A DNA stretch of 64,000 nucleotides from Robiginitomaculum sp. Its GTDB lineage: Bacteria > Pseudomonadota > Alphaproteobacteria > Caulobacterales > Maricaulaceae. This document shows positions 34,888 to 44,667 of this stretch, in pieces. The notes below the pieces were generated by a model. It did no database searches and was not told the DNA's origin. It was given only the letters and a program-made list of their open reading frames with translations. The DNA lies in contig JAJFFQ010000048.1 of NCBI GenBank assembly GCA_021776565.1, positions 1-64,000 on the forward strand, in the 5' to 3' direction. A program made the translations under genes and the position numbers. Numbering within the stretch: position 1 is the stretch's first letter; each line of letters opens with the position of its first letter.

Positions 34888-37170
34888 TCACCCTCCCCCC
34901 TTCTTGCCGCGTTTATGTTTCCAGCTGACCCCGCGTCGGGCTTGGCGTTCTTCATCACGGGCGCGTTCTTTGGGCCTTCGATACGTGCGCCCCTTTTTGC
35001 GCATTGCACTACCCGGTTCCAGCATGTCCAGCTCGGTTTCGCGTAAACGCGCAATCTCGTCCCTAAGCCGTGCGGCCTCCTCAAATTCAAGGTCGGCAGA
35101 GGCAGACAGCATGCGTTTTTCCATGTCGGCGATTACTGCTGCAAGGTTGGCTCCAATAAAGTGCTCGCCGTCTTCAGCCAGACCCTTGGCGTAATCGCGC
35201 ACTGTGTCCGAGGCGGCGATGCGCACATGATCTCCCTCATAAACGCTATCCAGAATATCGCCAATATCGCGTTTGATACTTTGCGGGGTGATGCCATGTT
35301 CGGTGTTATATTCTTCTTGTTTTTTGCGGCGGCGTTTGGTTTCTGCCATGGCCCGTTCCATCGAGCCGGTCATGCGATCAGCGTATAAAACCACGCGGGA
35401 ATCCACATTACGGGCGGCACGACCAATGGTTTGGATCAGCGAGGTCTCCGAGCGCAAAAACCCTTCCTTGTCCGCATCCAGAATACCGACAAATGCACAT
35501 TCAGGAATATCCAGCCCCTCGCGCAGCAAGTTAATGCCGATCAGCACATCAAAGGCACCGAGCCTAAGATCGCGGATAATTTCTATACGCTCCAGCGTAT
35601 CAATATCCGAGTGCATATAGCGCACGCGAATACCTTGTTCGTGCATATACTCGGTCAGATCCTCGGCCATTTTTTTGGTCAGTGTGGTCACCAGCGAGCG
35701 ATAACCGTCGGCGGCGACCTGACGTACCTCATCAATGACATCATCAATCTGGTTGGCGCCGTCGGTGGACACCGGGCGCACCTCAACCGGCGGATCAATA
35801 AGCCCGGTGGGGCGGATCACCTGTTCGGTAAAAATGCCGCCTGTCTGGTTGATTTCCCACGGCCCCGGTGTGGCCGAAACGAACACGGATTGCGGACGCA
35901 TGGCCTCCCATTCCTCAAATTTCAGGGGCCGGTTGTCCATGCACGACGGCAAACGAAACCCATGATCGGCCAGGGTGGATTTGCGCGCATAATCGCCCTT
36001 GTACATGGCCCCCAATTGCGGCACGGAAACATGACTTTCGTCGACGAAAACGAGGGCATTATCGGGCAAGTATTCAAACATTGTGGGCGGCGGTTCGCCG
36101 CGCTTGCGCCCGGTCAGATAGCGCGAATAATTTTCGATCCCGGCGCAAACACCCGATGCCTCCAGCATTTCAAGATCGAACATACAGCGTTGTTCCAGGC
36201 GCTGTGCTTCCAATAATTTACCACTGTCATAGAGCCATTTGAGATGGACTTTCAGCTCATCCCTGATCTCGTTTATGGCCTGTTTCATGGTCGGGCGCGG
36301 CGTCACATAGTGCGAATTGGCATAAACCTTGACCGCCTCAAGCGCGCCAGATTTTTTACCCGTTAGCGGATCAAACTCGGCGATACTCTCGATCTCGTCG
36401 CCAAAAAAGTCCACGCGCCAGGCGCGATCCTCATAGTGCGCCGGAAATATTTCCACCACATCGCCGCGCACCCGAAACGAACCACGGGTAAAGGCCGCAT
36501 CGTTGCGCCGGTATTGCAAATCCACCAAACGGCGCATCAAGGTGCGTTGATCCATTTGCATCCCTGCCTCAATGATGAAAGCCATGGAGGTATAGGTTTC
36601 AACCGAGCCAATGCCGTAAATGCACGACACGCTGGCCACAATTATCACGTCATCACGTTCCAGAATGGCGCGGGTGGCGGCGTGGCGCATGCGGTCTATG
36701 GCTTCGTTAATTGACGAATCTTTTTCGATATAGGTGTCGGTGCGGGGCACATAGGCTTCGGGCTGGTAATAATCGTAATAGGAAACAAAATACTCAACCG
36801 CATTATCGGGGAAAAAGCTTTTGAACTCACCGTAAAGCTGCGCCGCCAGCGTCTTGTTATGGGCAAGGATCAGGGCCGGGCGTTTGGTTGCCTCGATCAC
36901 CTTGGCCATGGTGAAGGTTTTTCCTGACCCGGTAACTCCCAGCAAAACCTGATCGGTTTCGCCGTTGTTTATGCCTGCCACCAGATCAGCTATGGCTTGC
37001 GGCTGATCGCCCTTTGGCTCAAACGGGGATTGCAAACGAAATGCCTTGCCCCCTTCTGATTTTTCCGGGCGGTTTGGCCTATGCGGCGTCCACAGTTCAG
37101 CCTCCGGTGCCGGGCCATCCAGAATAAAGTCAGCCTGTGGCCCGTCATCCATGCCAGGGGGATTGCTCAT
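34888..37170 (-). CDS. uvrB: Excinuclease ABC subunit B
   Basis: A 760-residue DNA damage-verification helicase of nucleotide excision repair. Walker A is GVTGSGKT, the beta-hairpin region [13 protein letters not shown] is intact, the DEAD-like motif is VFVDESH, and the helicase C-terminal motifs include [14 protein letters not shown] and QTIGRAARN. The UVR motif near the end ([15 protein letters not shown]) contacts UvrC. An N-terminal extension of about 45 residues before the first helicase motif and a basic C-terminal tail add length. Confidence 0.98.
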   Translation of the reverse strand: MSNPPGMDDGPQADFILDGPAPEAELWTPHRPNRPEKSEGGKAFRLQSPFEPKGDQPQAIADLVAGINNGETDQVLLGVTGSGKTFTMAKVIEATKRPALILAHNKTLAAQLYGEFKSFFPDNAVEYFVSYYDYYQPEAYVPRTDTYIEKDSSINEAIDRMRHAATRAILERDDVIIVASVSCIYGIGSVETYTSMAFIIEAGMQMDQRTLMRRLVDLQYRRNDAAFTRGSFRVRGDVVEIFPAHYEDRAWRVDFFGDEIESIAEFDPLTGKKSGALEAVKVYANSHYVTPRPTMKQAINEIRDELKVHLKWLYDSGKLLEAQRLEQRCMFDLEMLEASGVCAGIENYSRYLTGRKRGEPPPTMFEYLPDNALVFVDESHVSVPQLGAMYKGDYARKSTLADHGFRLPSCMDNRPLKFEEWEAMRPQSVFVSATPGPWEINQTGGIFTEQVIRPTGLIDPPVEVRPVSTDGANQIDDVIDEVRQVAADGYRSLVTTLTKKMAEDLTEYMHEQGIRVRYMHSDIDTLERIEIIRDLRLGAFDVLIGINLLREGLDIPECAFVGILDADKEGFLRSETSLIQTIGRAARNVDSRVVLYADRMTGSMERAMAETKRRRKKQEEYNTEHGITPQSIKRDIGDILDSVYEGDHVRIAASDTVRDYAKGLAEDGEHFIGANLAAVIADMEKRMLSASADLEFEEAARLRDEIARLRETELDMLEPGSAMRKKGRTYRRPKERARDEERQARRGVSWKHKRGKKGGG

Positions 37171-37329
37171 GGCGGATGTATAACCTGTCTCGCTCGGCGT
37201 TTCCAGTTTGTTCCACAGATTTATTCTACCAAACGCCCATTTATCGAGACAACAAGCATGGCGTACTGTGAAATTGGCAGTACTGTTATAACCGCTGGGT
37301 ACGTCCAGTTTGTACTAAGGAGCCAAAAC

Positions 37330-38358
37330 ATGTCATTTCATAGAAGTCTTGGGCTTATACTCGGAGTATTACTGATGACGACAGGCGCGGCGATTGCGGC
37401 AAATGACGGCTCGCTACCACCGGATCAACGGGCGCAGAGTGCCTTTTCCGACGATCCCCATCGCCAGTTTGATTTCTGGATCGGTGAGTGGGATGTTCTT
37501 TTGCGAGAACGCAATGCTGATGGTGAATGGGGAAAACTGGTTTCTGCCCGGGACAGCATCTATTCCATCCTGGATGGCAAGGCGATTTTGGAGCTTTGGG
37601 ATTCTGACTCTATCAAGGGTTATAGTCTGCGTTATTACGATCCGGCGTTACAAAAATGGGTGTTGTGGTTAAACTGGCCAGGTAAAAACCGCTCAAACAA
37701 CTCGTCCCTTCAGGGTGTGTTTCGCCATGGTCGCGGCGATTTTGCCAGCCAGTATAAACTGCCCAATGGCGATCAGATGATGCAGGTGTATTCCTTTAAC
37801 GATGTGTCGCAAAACGCGTTGCGCTGGGATGATCGCTATTCAAAAGATGGCGGCAAGACATGGAATTTCAACTGGATTATGGAGTTTTCCAGACGCGCCG
37901 TTGAACCTGTCATGCTTGATCCAGGGCAAGCTGCACCAACCTTAGGCTCCGTCACGTGGTGTGCTGGTGAGCAATTTCGTGCCTATGAAAAACTGGTCGG
38001 AAGTTGGCAAGGCATGGCGCAGGTCAACGGAACCAGTGTGCCGAGCAGCTTTAGCGCACACAAGGTGCTGGGCGGGTGTTCGGTCATAGGGTTTCTGAGC
38101 ATTGGCGAGAATAAATGGTTCATGCTGGCCACCTGGCTCACCGGAACAAAGAAATGGGAGATCAGTCTGTTATCAGATGTGCGCGGCGAACCATTAACCC
38201 GGTTGTTCAGCGATGATGATTCGATGAATGTGAAGGCAGACACCGGCGCGTCATTGTCTTTGGGGTTGAGCGATGGTTTGACCTGGCAACTGACCATGCC
38301 CGGTGAAAAAGGTGGCGACCCGAACATTATCACAGCCGTGATGAAAAGCAAAAACTAG
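37330..38358 (+). CDS. Secreted protein with two DUF1579-like lobes
   Basis: A 342-residue protein. ATG at 37330 has AAGGAG at 37317-37322, and the product begins with a signal peptide ending GAAIAA near residue 24. The mature part has two similar beta-rich halves, one opening FDFWIGEWDVLL and one YEKLVGSWQGMAQ, both in the style of DUF1579 and related lipocalin-like domains. Function unknown. Start codons further upstream lie inside uvrB on the other strand and were rejected. Confidence 0.8.
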   Translation: MSFHRSLGLILGVLLMTTGAAIAANDGSLPPDQRAQSAFSDDPHRQFDFWIGEWDVLLRERNADGEWGKLVSARDSIYSILDGKAILELWDSDSIKGYSLRYYDPALQKWVLWLNWPGKNRSNNSSLQGVFRHGRGDFASQYKLPNGDQMMQVYSFNDVSQNALRWDDRYSKDGGKTWNFNWIMEFSRRAVEPVMLDPGQAAPTLGSVTWCAGEQFRAYEKLVGSWQGMAQVNGTSVPSSFSAHKVLGGCSVIGFLSIGENKWFMLATWLTGTKKWEISLLSDVRGEPLTRLFSDDDSMNVKADTGASLSLGLSDGLTWQLTMPGEKGGDPNIITAVMKSKN

Positions 38359-38397
38359 ACATTTGCTATAACGCGCAACACAAAATACGCTTCGGTA

Positions 38398-39339
38398 ATG
38401 AAGCGAAGCATAATTATTGATACCGACCCGGGGCAGGATGATGCTCTGGCGATCCTGTTGGCACTGGCAGCATCAGAAGTGCTTGATGTGCGCGGTATAG
38501 TGGCGGTGGCGGGCAATGTGCCCTTAACCTTGACTCAATTGAATGCACGACGATTGTGTGATCTGGCCGGGCGCAATGATGTGCCGGTTTATGGCGGATG
38601 TTCACGGCCCATGATGCGCGATCTCATTACCGCAGAAAATGTGCATGGTCGCACCGGGCTGGACGGTTACCACTGGCCAGAGATCAAAACACCCTTGCAA
38701 GACAGGCACGGGGTGGATTATTTGATCGAAACACTGCTGGCCGCTGATGAGGGCGCGATTACGCTGGCCACTTTGGGGCCATTGACCAATCTGGCTATGG
38801 CGCTGGTGAAATCGCCGGACTGTGCGCGCGGCATTGGCGAGATCGTCATGATGGGCGGTGGTTTTTTTACAGGCGGCAATACCACGCCCGCTGCCGAGTT
38901 TAACATTCTGGTCGACCCACATGCCGCCCATGTGGTCTTTACCAGTGGCCTGCCCCTGACCCTGATGCCGCTTGATGTCACCCACAAGGCACTGGCCACA
39001 CCGCCACGCATTGCCCGCATTGCCGCGCTCGGCAATGAAGCCGGCAAGGCATGTGCGAAACTATTGTCATTTTTTAACCGTCATGATGTAGAAAAGTATG
39101 GCAGCGAAGGCGCACCATTGCACGACCCGTGCGTCATTGCCTATTTGCTGAAACCAGAATTGTTTCGCGGCAAGGACGTCTATGTCGAGATCGAAACCTC
39201 ATCGTCCCTGACCCTGGGCATGACCGTTATGGACTGGTGGGGCGTCACCGGCAAAGCACCCAATTGCACGGTGATGAACCAGATCGATGCCGATGGATAT
39301 TTTGATCTTCTGAGCGATCACCTGGCTCGTCTGCCCTGA
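38398..39339 (+). CDS. Inosine-uridine preferring nucleoside hydrolase family protein
   Basis: A 313-residue calcium-dependent N-ribohydrolase that splits nucleosides into base and ribose. The metal site IIDTDPGQDDALAIL is at the N-terminus, MMGGGFFTGGNTTPAAEFN in the middle, and the HDPCVIAYLL motif with catalytic His/Asp near residue 240. It is cytosolic, with no signal peptide. It lies 40 bp after the secreted DUF1579-like gene, possibly co-transcribed, and ends at a hairpin terminator. Confidence 0.93.
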   Translation: MKRSIIIDTDPGQDDALAILLALAASEVLDVRGIVAVAGNVPLTLTQLNARRLCDLAGRNDVPVYGGCSRPMMRDLITAENVHGRTGLDGYHWPEIKTPLQDRHGVDYLIETLLAADEGAITLATLGPLTNLAMALVKSPDCARGIGEIVMMGGGFFTGGNTTPAAEFNILVDPHAAHVVFTSGLPLTLMPLDVTHKALATPPRIARIAALGNEAGKACAKLLSFFNRHDVEKYGSEGAPLHDPCVIAYLLKPELFRGKDVYVEIETSSSLTLGMTVMDWWGVTGKAPNCTVMNQIDADGYFDLLSDHLARLP

Positions 39340-39360
39340 TTTTTACCTTGGTCAATAAAA

Positions 39361-39388
39361 AACCCCGACCGTTTCCAGTCGGGGTTTA
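39361..39388. terminator. Intrinsic terminator shared by nucleoside hydrolase and TonB receptor genes
   Basis: CCCCGAC and GTCGGGG form a 7-bp stem with an 8-base loop, with an A-run upstream and TTT downstream, between two convergent genes. Confidence 0.8.
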
Positions 39389-39433
39389 ATGTCGGTAATT
39401 TGATTGTCAGAAATCTGACAATCATTCATCCGT

Positions 39434-42160
39434 TCAAGGCAGTTTTGCCGTCAGGCGGAGATAGTAGAAACCACCATTTATACCCATTGGCGATGTAAGC
39501 GGATACTTGGCACCCACAATAGCATTGGCAAATGGGTTTTTATCCGGGAAGTTGTTGAGGATATTATTGGCCCCAACAGCAATCTGGTATTGCCCATCCA
39601 TGAACTTAAGTGCCAGTTGAGCATCAAAAGTCACCTCTGCACCACCTTCAATCGGGAAGGCCAGATTACTATCCAGGTGATCTTCAAAGAAGCTCCCATA
39701 ATAGTTGGCACGCAACAGACCTGACCAATTGTCCTCTTCATGGTTCAGGGTGATATTACCCCTCCATGCCGGAAGATTGTCTTCCAGTTGACGAAGACGA
39801 CCGGCACTAACATTACCCGTGCGGATAACTTTGGTCTGGTTGTAGTTTGCTGCACCGGTAATGCTGGTTGAGCCTCTACCCATATCCAGCGGTACGTTGA
39901 CGATAAAATCAAGACCTTCGGTACGGGTATCAAAGTCATTGTTGAAGAACCCGAATGAGGTCAGGTCTTCAGAACCGGCAAAGTCACCGGCGCTTAATAC
40001 ACCCGCTGCATCAAGAGCATTCAACAATTGTGACGTGCTGTCATTGGCACCAACGGTAACTCCGTTATTGGCCGCCACAGTCCGTAGAGCTGCAACAAAA
40101 TTAAAGCTGTCCGACAGGGCAATCCGGTCTGTCACCTTGATGTTGAAATAATCAACGGTGATGCTGGCCGGGCCAATTTTGAACGCCACACCAGCACTGA
40201 AGTTATCAGAGTTTTCAGGGCCAAGCGTTGGACGATCCTGTCCTTGAGACACCAGGAAATCAGCCATGAACTGACCAGCGGTGCTGGAAAGTGGAATGGT
40301 ACCCTGATCTGCAAGAACCGCGCCGACAAAAACCGTAGACACATTGGTTACATTAGCCTGACCAGCTGTTGGTGCGTGGAAACCGGTACTGAACGTTGAA
40401 CGCACGGTGAAATTATCCGTGAGCTTGTAGAGACCACCAATTTTGAAGTTGGTAGTACCGCCAAAGGAATCAAAGTTCTCATAACGAACCGCAGCTTGCA
40501 TAATCAAGCTATCAGTAACGTCAGCTTCAGCATCCAGATAAAAGGCCGTGTTAGACTGTCTGCTGGTACCGGCGCTAGAGGCAATAAAGCCGCCAAACCC
40601 GTTGGAACTGGACGAGAAACCCTGACCGTTCGGGAATGCCAGAGATGGTGCAGAAAGTGGCCCAATTGCCGTAGACGCAGGATCACCAGCACGAATGGTA
40701 AAGCTTTCCACCCGGTACTCAAAACCCGCCGCAATATTCAGATCAGAAGCAAAGCCGGCAACCGGGATACCATAGGCCAGATCAAGGTTGATATTGTCTT
40801 CTTCCTGTGTGTATCCACCCGGGCGGAAACTTGTTGGTGTATCCGGCCCCAAAGAGGCGTTGATAGTATTCGAGATGAAGAAATTGGCGTCGTTTTTGCC
40901 GTATCTATAGCTAACATCATAGGATAGGCCGTTACCAATTTGGATGTCACCGCGCACACCAATAGCAATGCTTCGGTCGGTTAGATTGCCACCAAATTGC
41001 GGCGTAAAGCCACCCGGGAACAATTCAACAAACGAGAAACAATTGGCATCCGCTGTCACAAGTCCCAAAACGGTAGGATCAGGTAAAAGGCCACCACCAG
41101 CGGTAAGCGGGATACCAGCAGGGCATGCGTTAGCATCCAGACCGGCAAGGTTGCCTACACGAACCGAAGGAACACCATTTGGATCAGGTGCACCAGTTAT
41201 CGGATCCACCAATGGCCCGGCAAACACACCGCCTCGATTGGTCGGATTACGGAAGAAGAAACCGCCTTCGGTGCGCCGCTGTGCATAATTGCCAAAGGCA
41301 TACAGTTCACCATTTTCGCTAAACTGTACCGCAGTGTTTACGAAAACCTTGATGTCATCATCAATGCGAGGTTGACCCCATGGCTGCACAACGTCTGTCG
41401 GGAATAACTGAAATGCATTCGCGACAGCAGTATTACCCGCAGCAATCAGGGCCGCAGCATCATCACGCTGAACCGATTGATCCGTTGGATCCTGCTCGGA
41501 ATATTCTGCAGTAATGTTGAAAAACCCGGTGTCACCCAACGGCAAACCGACATTACCTGCAACAGAATATGTGTCGCCGCCATTATCATAATTGGAGCCA
41601 ACTCTAGCTTCAAATGTAGCACCTTCAGCATCGTCTTTGAGGATAAAGTGAAGCACACCGGCAATGGCGTCTGAGCCATATTGCGATGCCGCACCGTCAC
41701 GCAGGACTTCAAGACGTTTGATCGCGAGCGCAGGAATGGTCGAAACATCAGGGCCTTGGGCACCGTCAGAAATACCACCACCAAGGAAGGCAATGACCGC
41801 TGCACGGTGCAGACGTTTACCATTGACCAGCACAAGGGTTTCATCCGGTGACAGACCACGCAGGTTTGCCGGGCGGATCAATGTAGCCGCATCAGAGATC
41901 GGTTGCTGGTTAACGTTATAGGAGGGCACAGCAAGACGAAGCAGATCCGTCATGTCAGTTGCACCCTGATTTATAAATTCGTCCCCGGTAATCACATCAA
42001 CCGGTGCCGGGCTATCGGCGGCCGATCGGGCTGTTCGCCGCGTGCCTGTAACAATGATTTTTTCTTCGGTTACGGTCTCCTCCTGCGCATAGGTAGCCGT
42101 AGTGCCAATGGCACTGAGCATCAGCACAGAAGTCCCCATCATCAGTATTTTCTTGTTCAT
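39434..42160 (-). CDS. TonB-dependent outer-membrane receptor
   Basis: A 908-residue receptor. ATG at 42160 follows GGGGAGACC and begins a signal peptide ending ATYAQ. The plug domain (about 45-165) holds IIVTGTRRTARSAADSPAPV, LVNGKRLHRAAVI and KRLEVLRDGAASQYGSDAIA; the rest is a 22-strand barrel with long loops. It imports an unknown large ligand with energy from TonB. There is no neighbouring TonB, sugar or siderophore gene to identify it; the adjacent nucleoside hydrolase may be coincidence. Confidence 0.93.
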   Translation of the reverse strand: MNKKILMMGTSVLMLSAIGTTATYAQEETVTEEKIIVTGTRRTARSAADSPAPVDVITGDEFINQGATDMTDLLRLAVPSYNVNQQPISDAATLIRPANLRGLSPDETLVLVNGKRLHRAAVIAFLGGGISDGAQGPDVSTIPALAIKRLEVLRDGAASQYGSDAIAGVLHFILKDDAEGATFEARVGSNYDNGGDTYSVAGNVGLPLGDTGFFNITAEYSEQDPTDQSVQRDDAAALIAAGNTAVANAFQLFPTDVVQPWGQPRIDDDIKVFVNTAVQFSENGELYAFGNYAQRRTEGGFFFRNPTNRGGVFAGPLVDPITGAPDPNGVPSVRVGNLAGLDANACPAGIPLTAGGGLLPDPTVLGLVTADANCFSFVELFPGGFTPQFGGNLTDRSIAIGVRGDIQIGNGLSYDVSYRYGKNDANFFISNTINASLGPDTPTSFRPGGYTQEEDNINLDLAYGIPVAGFASDLNIAAGFEYRVESFTIRAGDPASTAIGPLSAPSLAFPNGQGFSSSSNGFGGFIASSAGTSRQSNTAFYLDAEADVTDSLIMQAAVRYENFDSFGGTTNFKIGGLYKLTDNFTVRSTFSTGFHAPTAGQANVTNVSTVFVGAVLADQGTIPLSSTAGQFMADFLVSQGQDRPTLGPENSDNFSAGVAFKIGPASITVDYFNIKVTDRIALSDSFNFVAALRTVAANNGVTVGANDSTSQLLNALDAAGVLSAGDFAGSEDLTSFGFFNNDFDTRTEGLDFIVNVPLDMGRGSTSITGAANYNQTKVIRTGNVSAGRLRQLEDNLPAWRGNITLNHEEDNWSGLLRANYYGSFFEDHLDSNLAFPIEGGAEVTFDAQLALKFMDGQYQIAVGANNILNNFPDKNPFANAIVGAKYPLTSPMGINGGFYYLRLTAKLP

Positions 42161-42179
42161 TGGTCTCCCCAATATCAAT

Positions 42180-42506
42180 TGGATAATTCAAATTGCCGTC
42201 AAAATTAACGATTTTGGATGTTTGAGCAAACGCACACAAATGGCAACGCATCCACGCATCACATTTCAATTAAACGCCAAAAAACCGATAAAATGTGATG
42301 TTTTTTGGAAGATTGTGCTAAATTGGTCGCACTTTATTGACCATCAAGCGAGTCTTCACCTTTTCGTGAAGCCAAATTGTTAGCCGGTCACTTGCTGGCA
42401 AGAGTGCTTGTTCCACGGCCTTGCATTGCCTATGGTGCGGCCCGACTGCGCAGGGCCTATGGCCTCGCCGATCAGCATCATTAACGCGCCTGGCTATTCA
42501 TTGAAA
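42180..42506. other. Divergent promoter region between TonB receptor and accA
   Basis: About 330 bases, A+T-rich near the receptor start, with no gene. The accA frame stays open upstream of 42507, but the upstream part (42408-42506) has no homology and its codons look non-coding. No clear operator seen. Confidence 0.5.
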
Positions 42507-43481
42507 ATGTCTGACCCTACCCGAACCTATCTGGATTTTGAACGCCCGATTGCCGAGCTTGAGAGCAAGATCGAGGAACTGGAAAAGCTGGACGAAGCAC
42601 AAACTGGTGTAAGTACTGCCGAAGAAGTGGAAAAACTGCGCGCTAAAGCCGCCATACTCCTCAAAAATACCTATGCTGACCTGAACGCCTGGCAGAAGAC
42701 GCAAGTGGCGCGCCACCCGGCACGGCCACAATTCAAGCATTTTCGTGAAACCCTGATCGAGGACTTTACAGAATTACGTGGTGATCGCTGCTTTGGCGAA
42801 GACCGGGCGTTGATCGGTGGACTTGGACGATTTCGGGGGCGTCGGGTGATGGTTATTGGTCATGAAAAAGGTCATGACACAGAAACAAGGCTGGAACATA
42901 ATTTTGGCATGGCCCGGCCCGAAGGCTATCGCAAGGCTGTTCGCCTGATGGATATAGCCGATCGGTTTGCTCTGCCGGTGTTAAGCTTTATCGATACCGC
43001 AGGTGCCTATCCCGGGGTTGGCGCAGAGGAACGCGGTCAGGCCGAAGCCATTGCCCGCTCAACCCAGAAATGCCTGTCTTTGAACGTACCGATGATTGCC
43101 CTCATCACAGGAGAAGGCGGTTCTGGTGGTGCGGTAGCCATCGCCGCCGCAAACAGCGTTTTCATGATGGAGCACGCCATTTATTCGGTGATTTCACCAG
43201 AAGGCTGCGCGTCTATTCTGTGGCGCGATTCGGCGCGGGCCAAGGATGCCGCAACGGCCATGAAAATCACCGCGCAAGACCTGTTGCGCCTGCACATTAT
43301 TGATGGCATTGCCGATGAGCCTGTTGGCGGCGCTCACCGCCATCATCCTACGGCCATTACCGCAGCAGCAGACCTTATCGCAGCCGCATTAAATGAATTT
43401 GATGCCATGACTGCAAAGAAAATAAAGGCCCAGCGCAAAGCGCGCTTTTTAACCATTGGCCGGTCATTGCTGGAAAGCTGA
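42507..43481 (+). CDS. accA: Acetyl-CoA carboxylase carboxyltransferase subunit alpha
   Basis: A 324-residue half of the carboxyltransferase that moves CO2 from biotin to acetyl-CoA, making malonyl-CoA. ATG at 42507 starts the conserved YLDFERPIAELESKIEEL helix; upstream ATGs would add unrelated residues. The crotonase-fold core includes LSFIDTAGAYPGVGAEERGQ, GEGGSGGAVAIA and SVISPEGCASILW. Length matches the family (about 317). Confidence 0.97.
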   Translation: MSDPTRTYLDFERPIAELESKIEELEKLDEAQTGVSTAEEVEKLRAKAAILLKNTYADLNAWQKTQVARHPARPQFKHFRETLIEDFTELRGDRCFGEDRALIGGLGRFRGRRVMVIGHEKGHDTETRLEHNFGMARPEGYRKAVRLMDIADRFALPVLSFIDTAGAYPGVGAEERGQAEAIARSTQKCLSLNVPMIALITGEGGSGGAVAIAAANSVFMMEHAIYSVISPEGCASILWRDSARAKDAATAMKITAQDLLRLHIIDGIADEPVGGAHRHHPTAITAAADLIAAALNEFDAMTAKKIKAQRKARFLTIGRSLLES

Positions 43482-43483
43482 TC

Positions 43484-44665
43484 CTAAGACACCAGGCCGT
43501 TTTTAGGTGGAACGCCGGAACTGCCTGGAAACACACTGTTGTTCAGCGCGCTTAGGTCAACGCCCCAATGATCGCGCAAGACACCCTTGAACAGACTGCG
43601 CAAGTCATTAGCAGGAAAAACATCACGGCCTTCAAACAGATCGACCGGGGAAAGACCAGGCCAGCCGCCAACCATACGCCCGCCCTTGACCGCACCGCCC
43701 ATCAAAAACGCGGCACCGCCAACGCCGTGATCGGTGCCATTGGTACCGTTTTCTGCCAGAGTGCGGCCAAATTCTGTTGCCACAATAACGGCTGTATTAG
43801 CCCACTGGGCAGCCATTTCCTCACGCAACCCAAGAAGGGCATTGTTCAGATTGATAAGGTTGGCATTTAATACGCTGGTTTGGTCGGCATGAGTATCCCA
43901 GCCGTTAAAGGAAATCGCCGCCGCGCCGGGGCCACCTTCGGCAACCAGTATTTTCCCTGCTGCACGGGCCGATTGTTCAAAGCCAACGCCTAATTGATTG
44001 AGATCGCCGACCAAGGCACCAATATCCACAGCACCCTGCAAGGCAGCCTTCAACACCGGATCGGTATTATATAGCTCCAGGGTTTCTTCAACTGTTTCCG
44101 GATCGGCTTCAGGCAAGGTGGATGGTGCCCAGGTTGTAGTAATGGCCTCGCCCTTGAGTACAAGCGGAACAGTCTGACCTACGCCAACGGCACCGGGAGA
44201 AAGGTTTAGGGCAACCAAGGCCCGGTTCAGCCAGCCATCCAGTGTACCAAGGGGTGATTCTGTACCGTTTTCGAGCACATCCTGCCCATCAAAGTGCGAA
44301 CGTTCATTATAGGGCGCACTGGCAGCATGCATAAACAGCGCCTCACCCTTGTTGAACATGGCCGCCAGACCCGGCAGGGACGGATGCAACCCGAAACCGT
44401 CAATCAGAGGTATAGCTCCGCCAGGTTCGCCTGGTGGCAATATCGCTATATTGGGCCGCTTGGCATAATAACGGTTTTCATAATAGGGCACCACCACGTT
44501 CAGGCCATCCATGGCTCCGCGCAGAATAATAACCACCAGCTTGCGCCCTTCCGGGCCAGCGGCAAAAGCCAAATTGGCACCACTGGCGCTTATTCCAGCA
44601 ATCCCGGCCGCGCCCTTGAGCACACCACGCCGGTTCAGGCATAATTTTGAGTTTGCAGTTGTCAT
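43484..44665 (-). CDS. DUF1501 family protein, Tat-exported
   Basis: A 393-residue protein of the sulfatase-like DUF1501 family. The N-terminus has a twin-arginine motif (LNRRGVLKG) and hydrophobic stretch ending FAAG, so it is probably exported folded. Conserved features are RGAMDGLNVVVPYYENRYY, HAASAPYNERSHFDGQD, FNGWDTHADQ and EFGRTLAENGTNGTDHGVGG. The family is nearly always paired with DUF1800, as here with a 2-bp gap. Biochemical role unknown. Confidence 0.92.
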   Translation of the reverse strand: MTTANSKLCLNRRGVLKGAAGIAGISASGANLAFAAGPEGRKLVVIILRGAMDGLNVVVPYYENRYYAKRPNIAILPPGEPGGAIPLIDGFGLHPSLPGLAAMFNKGEALFMHAASAPYNERSHFDGQDVLENGTESPLGTLDGWLNRALVALNLSPGAVGVGQTVPLVLKGEAITTTWAPSTLPEADPETVEETLELYNTDPVLKAALQGAVDIGALVGDLNQLGVGFEQSARAAGKILVAEGGPGAAAISFNGWDTHADQTSVLNANLINLNNALLGLREEMAAQWANTAVIVATEFGRTLAENGTNGTDHGVGGAAFLMGGAVKGGRMVGGWPGLSPVDLFEGRDVFPANDLRSLFKGVLRDHWGVDLSALNNSVFPGSSGVPPKNGLVS

Positions 44666-44667
44666 GC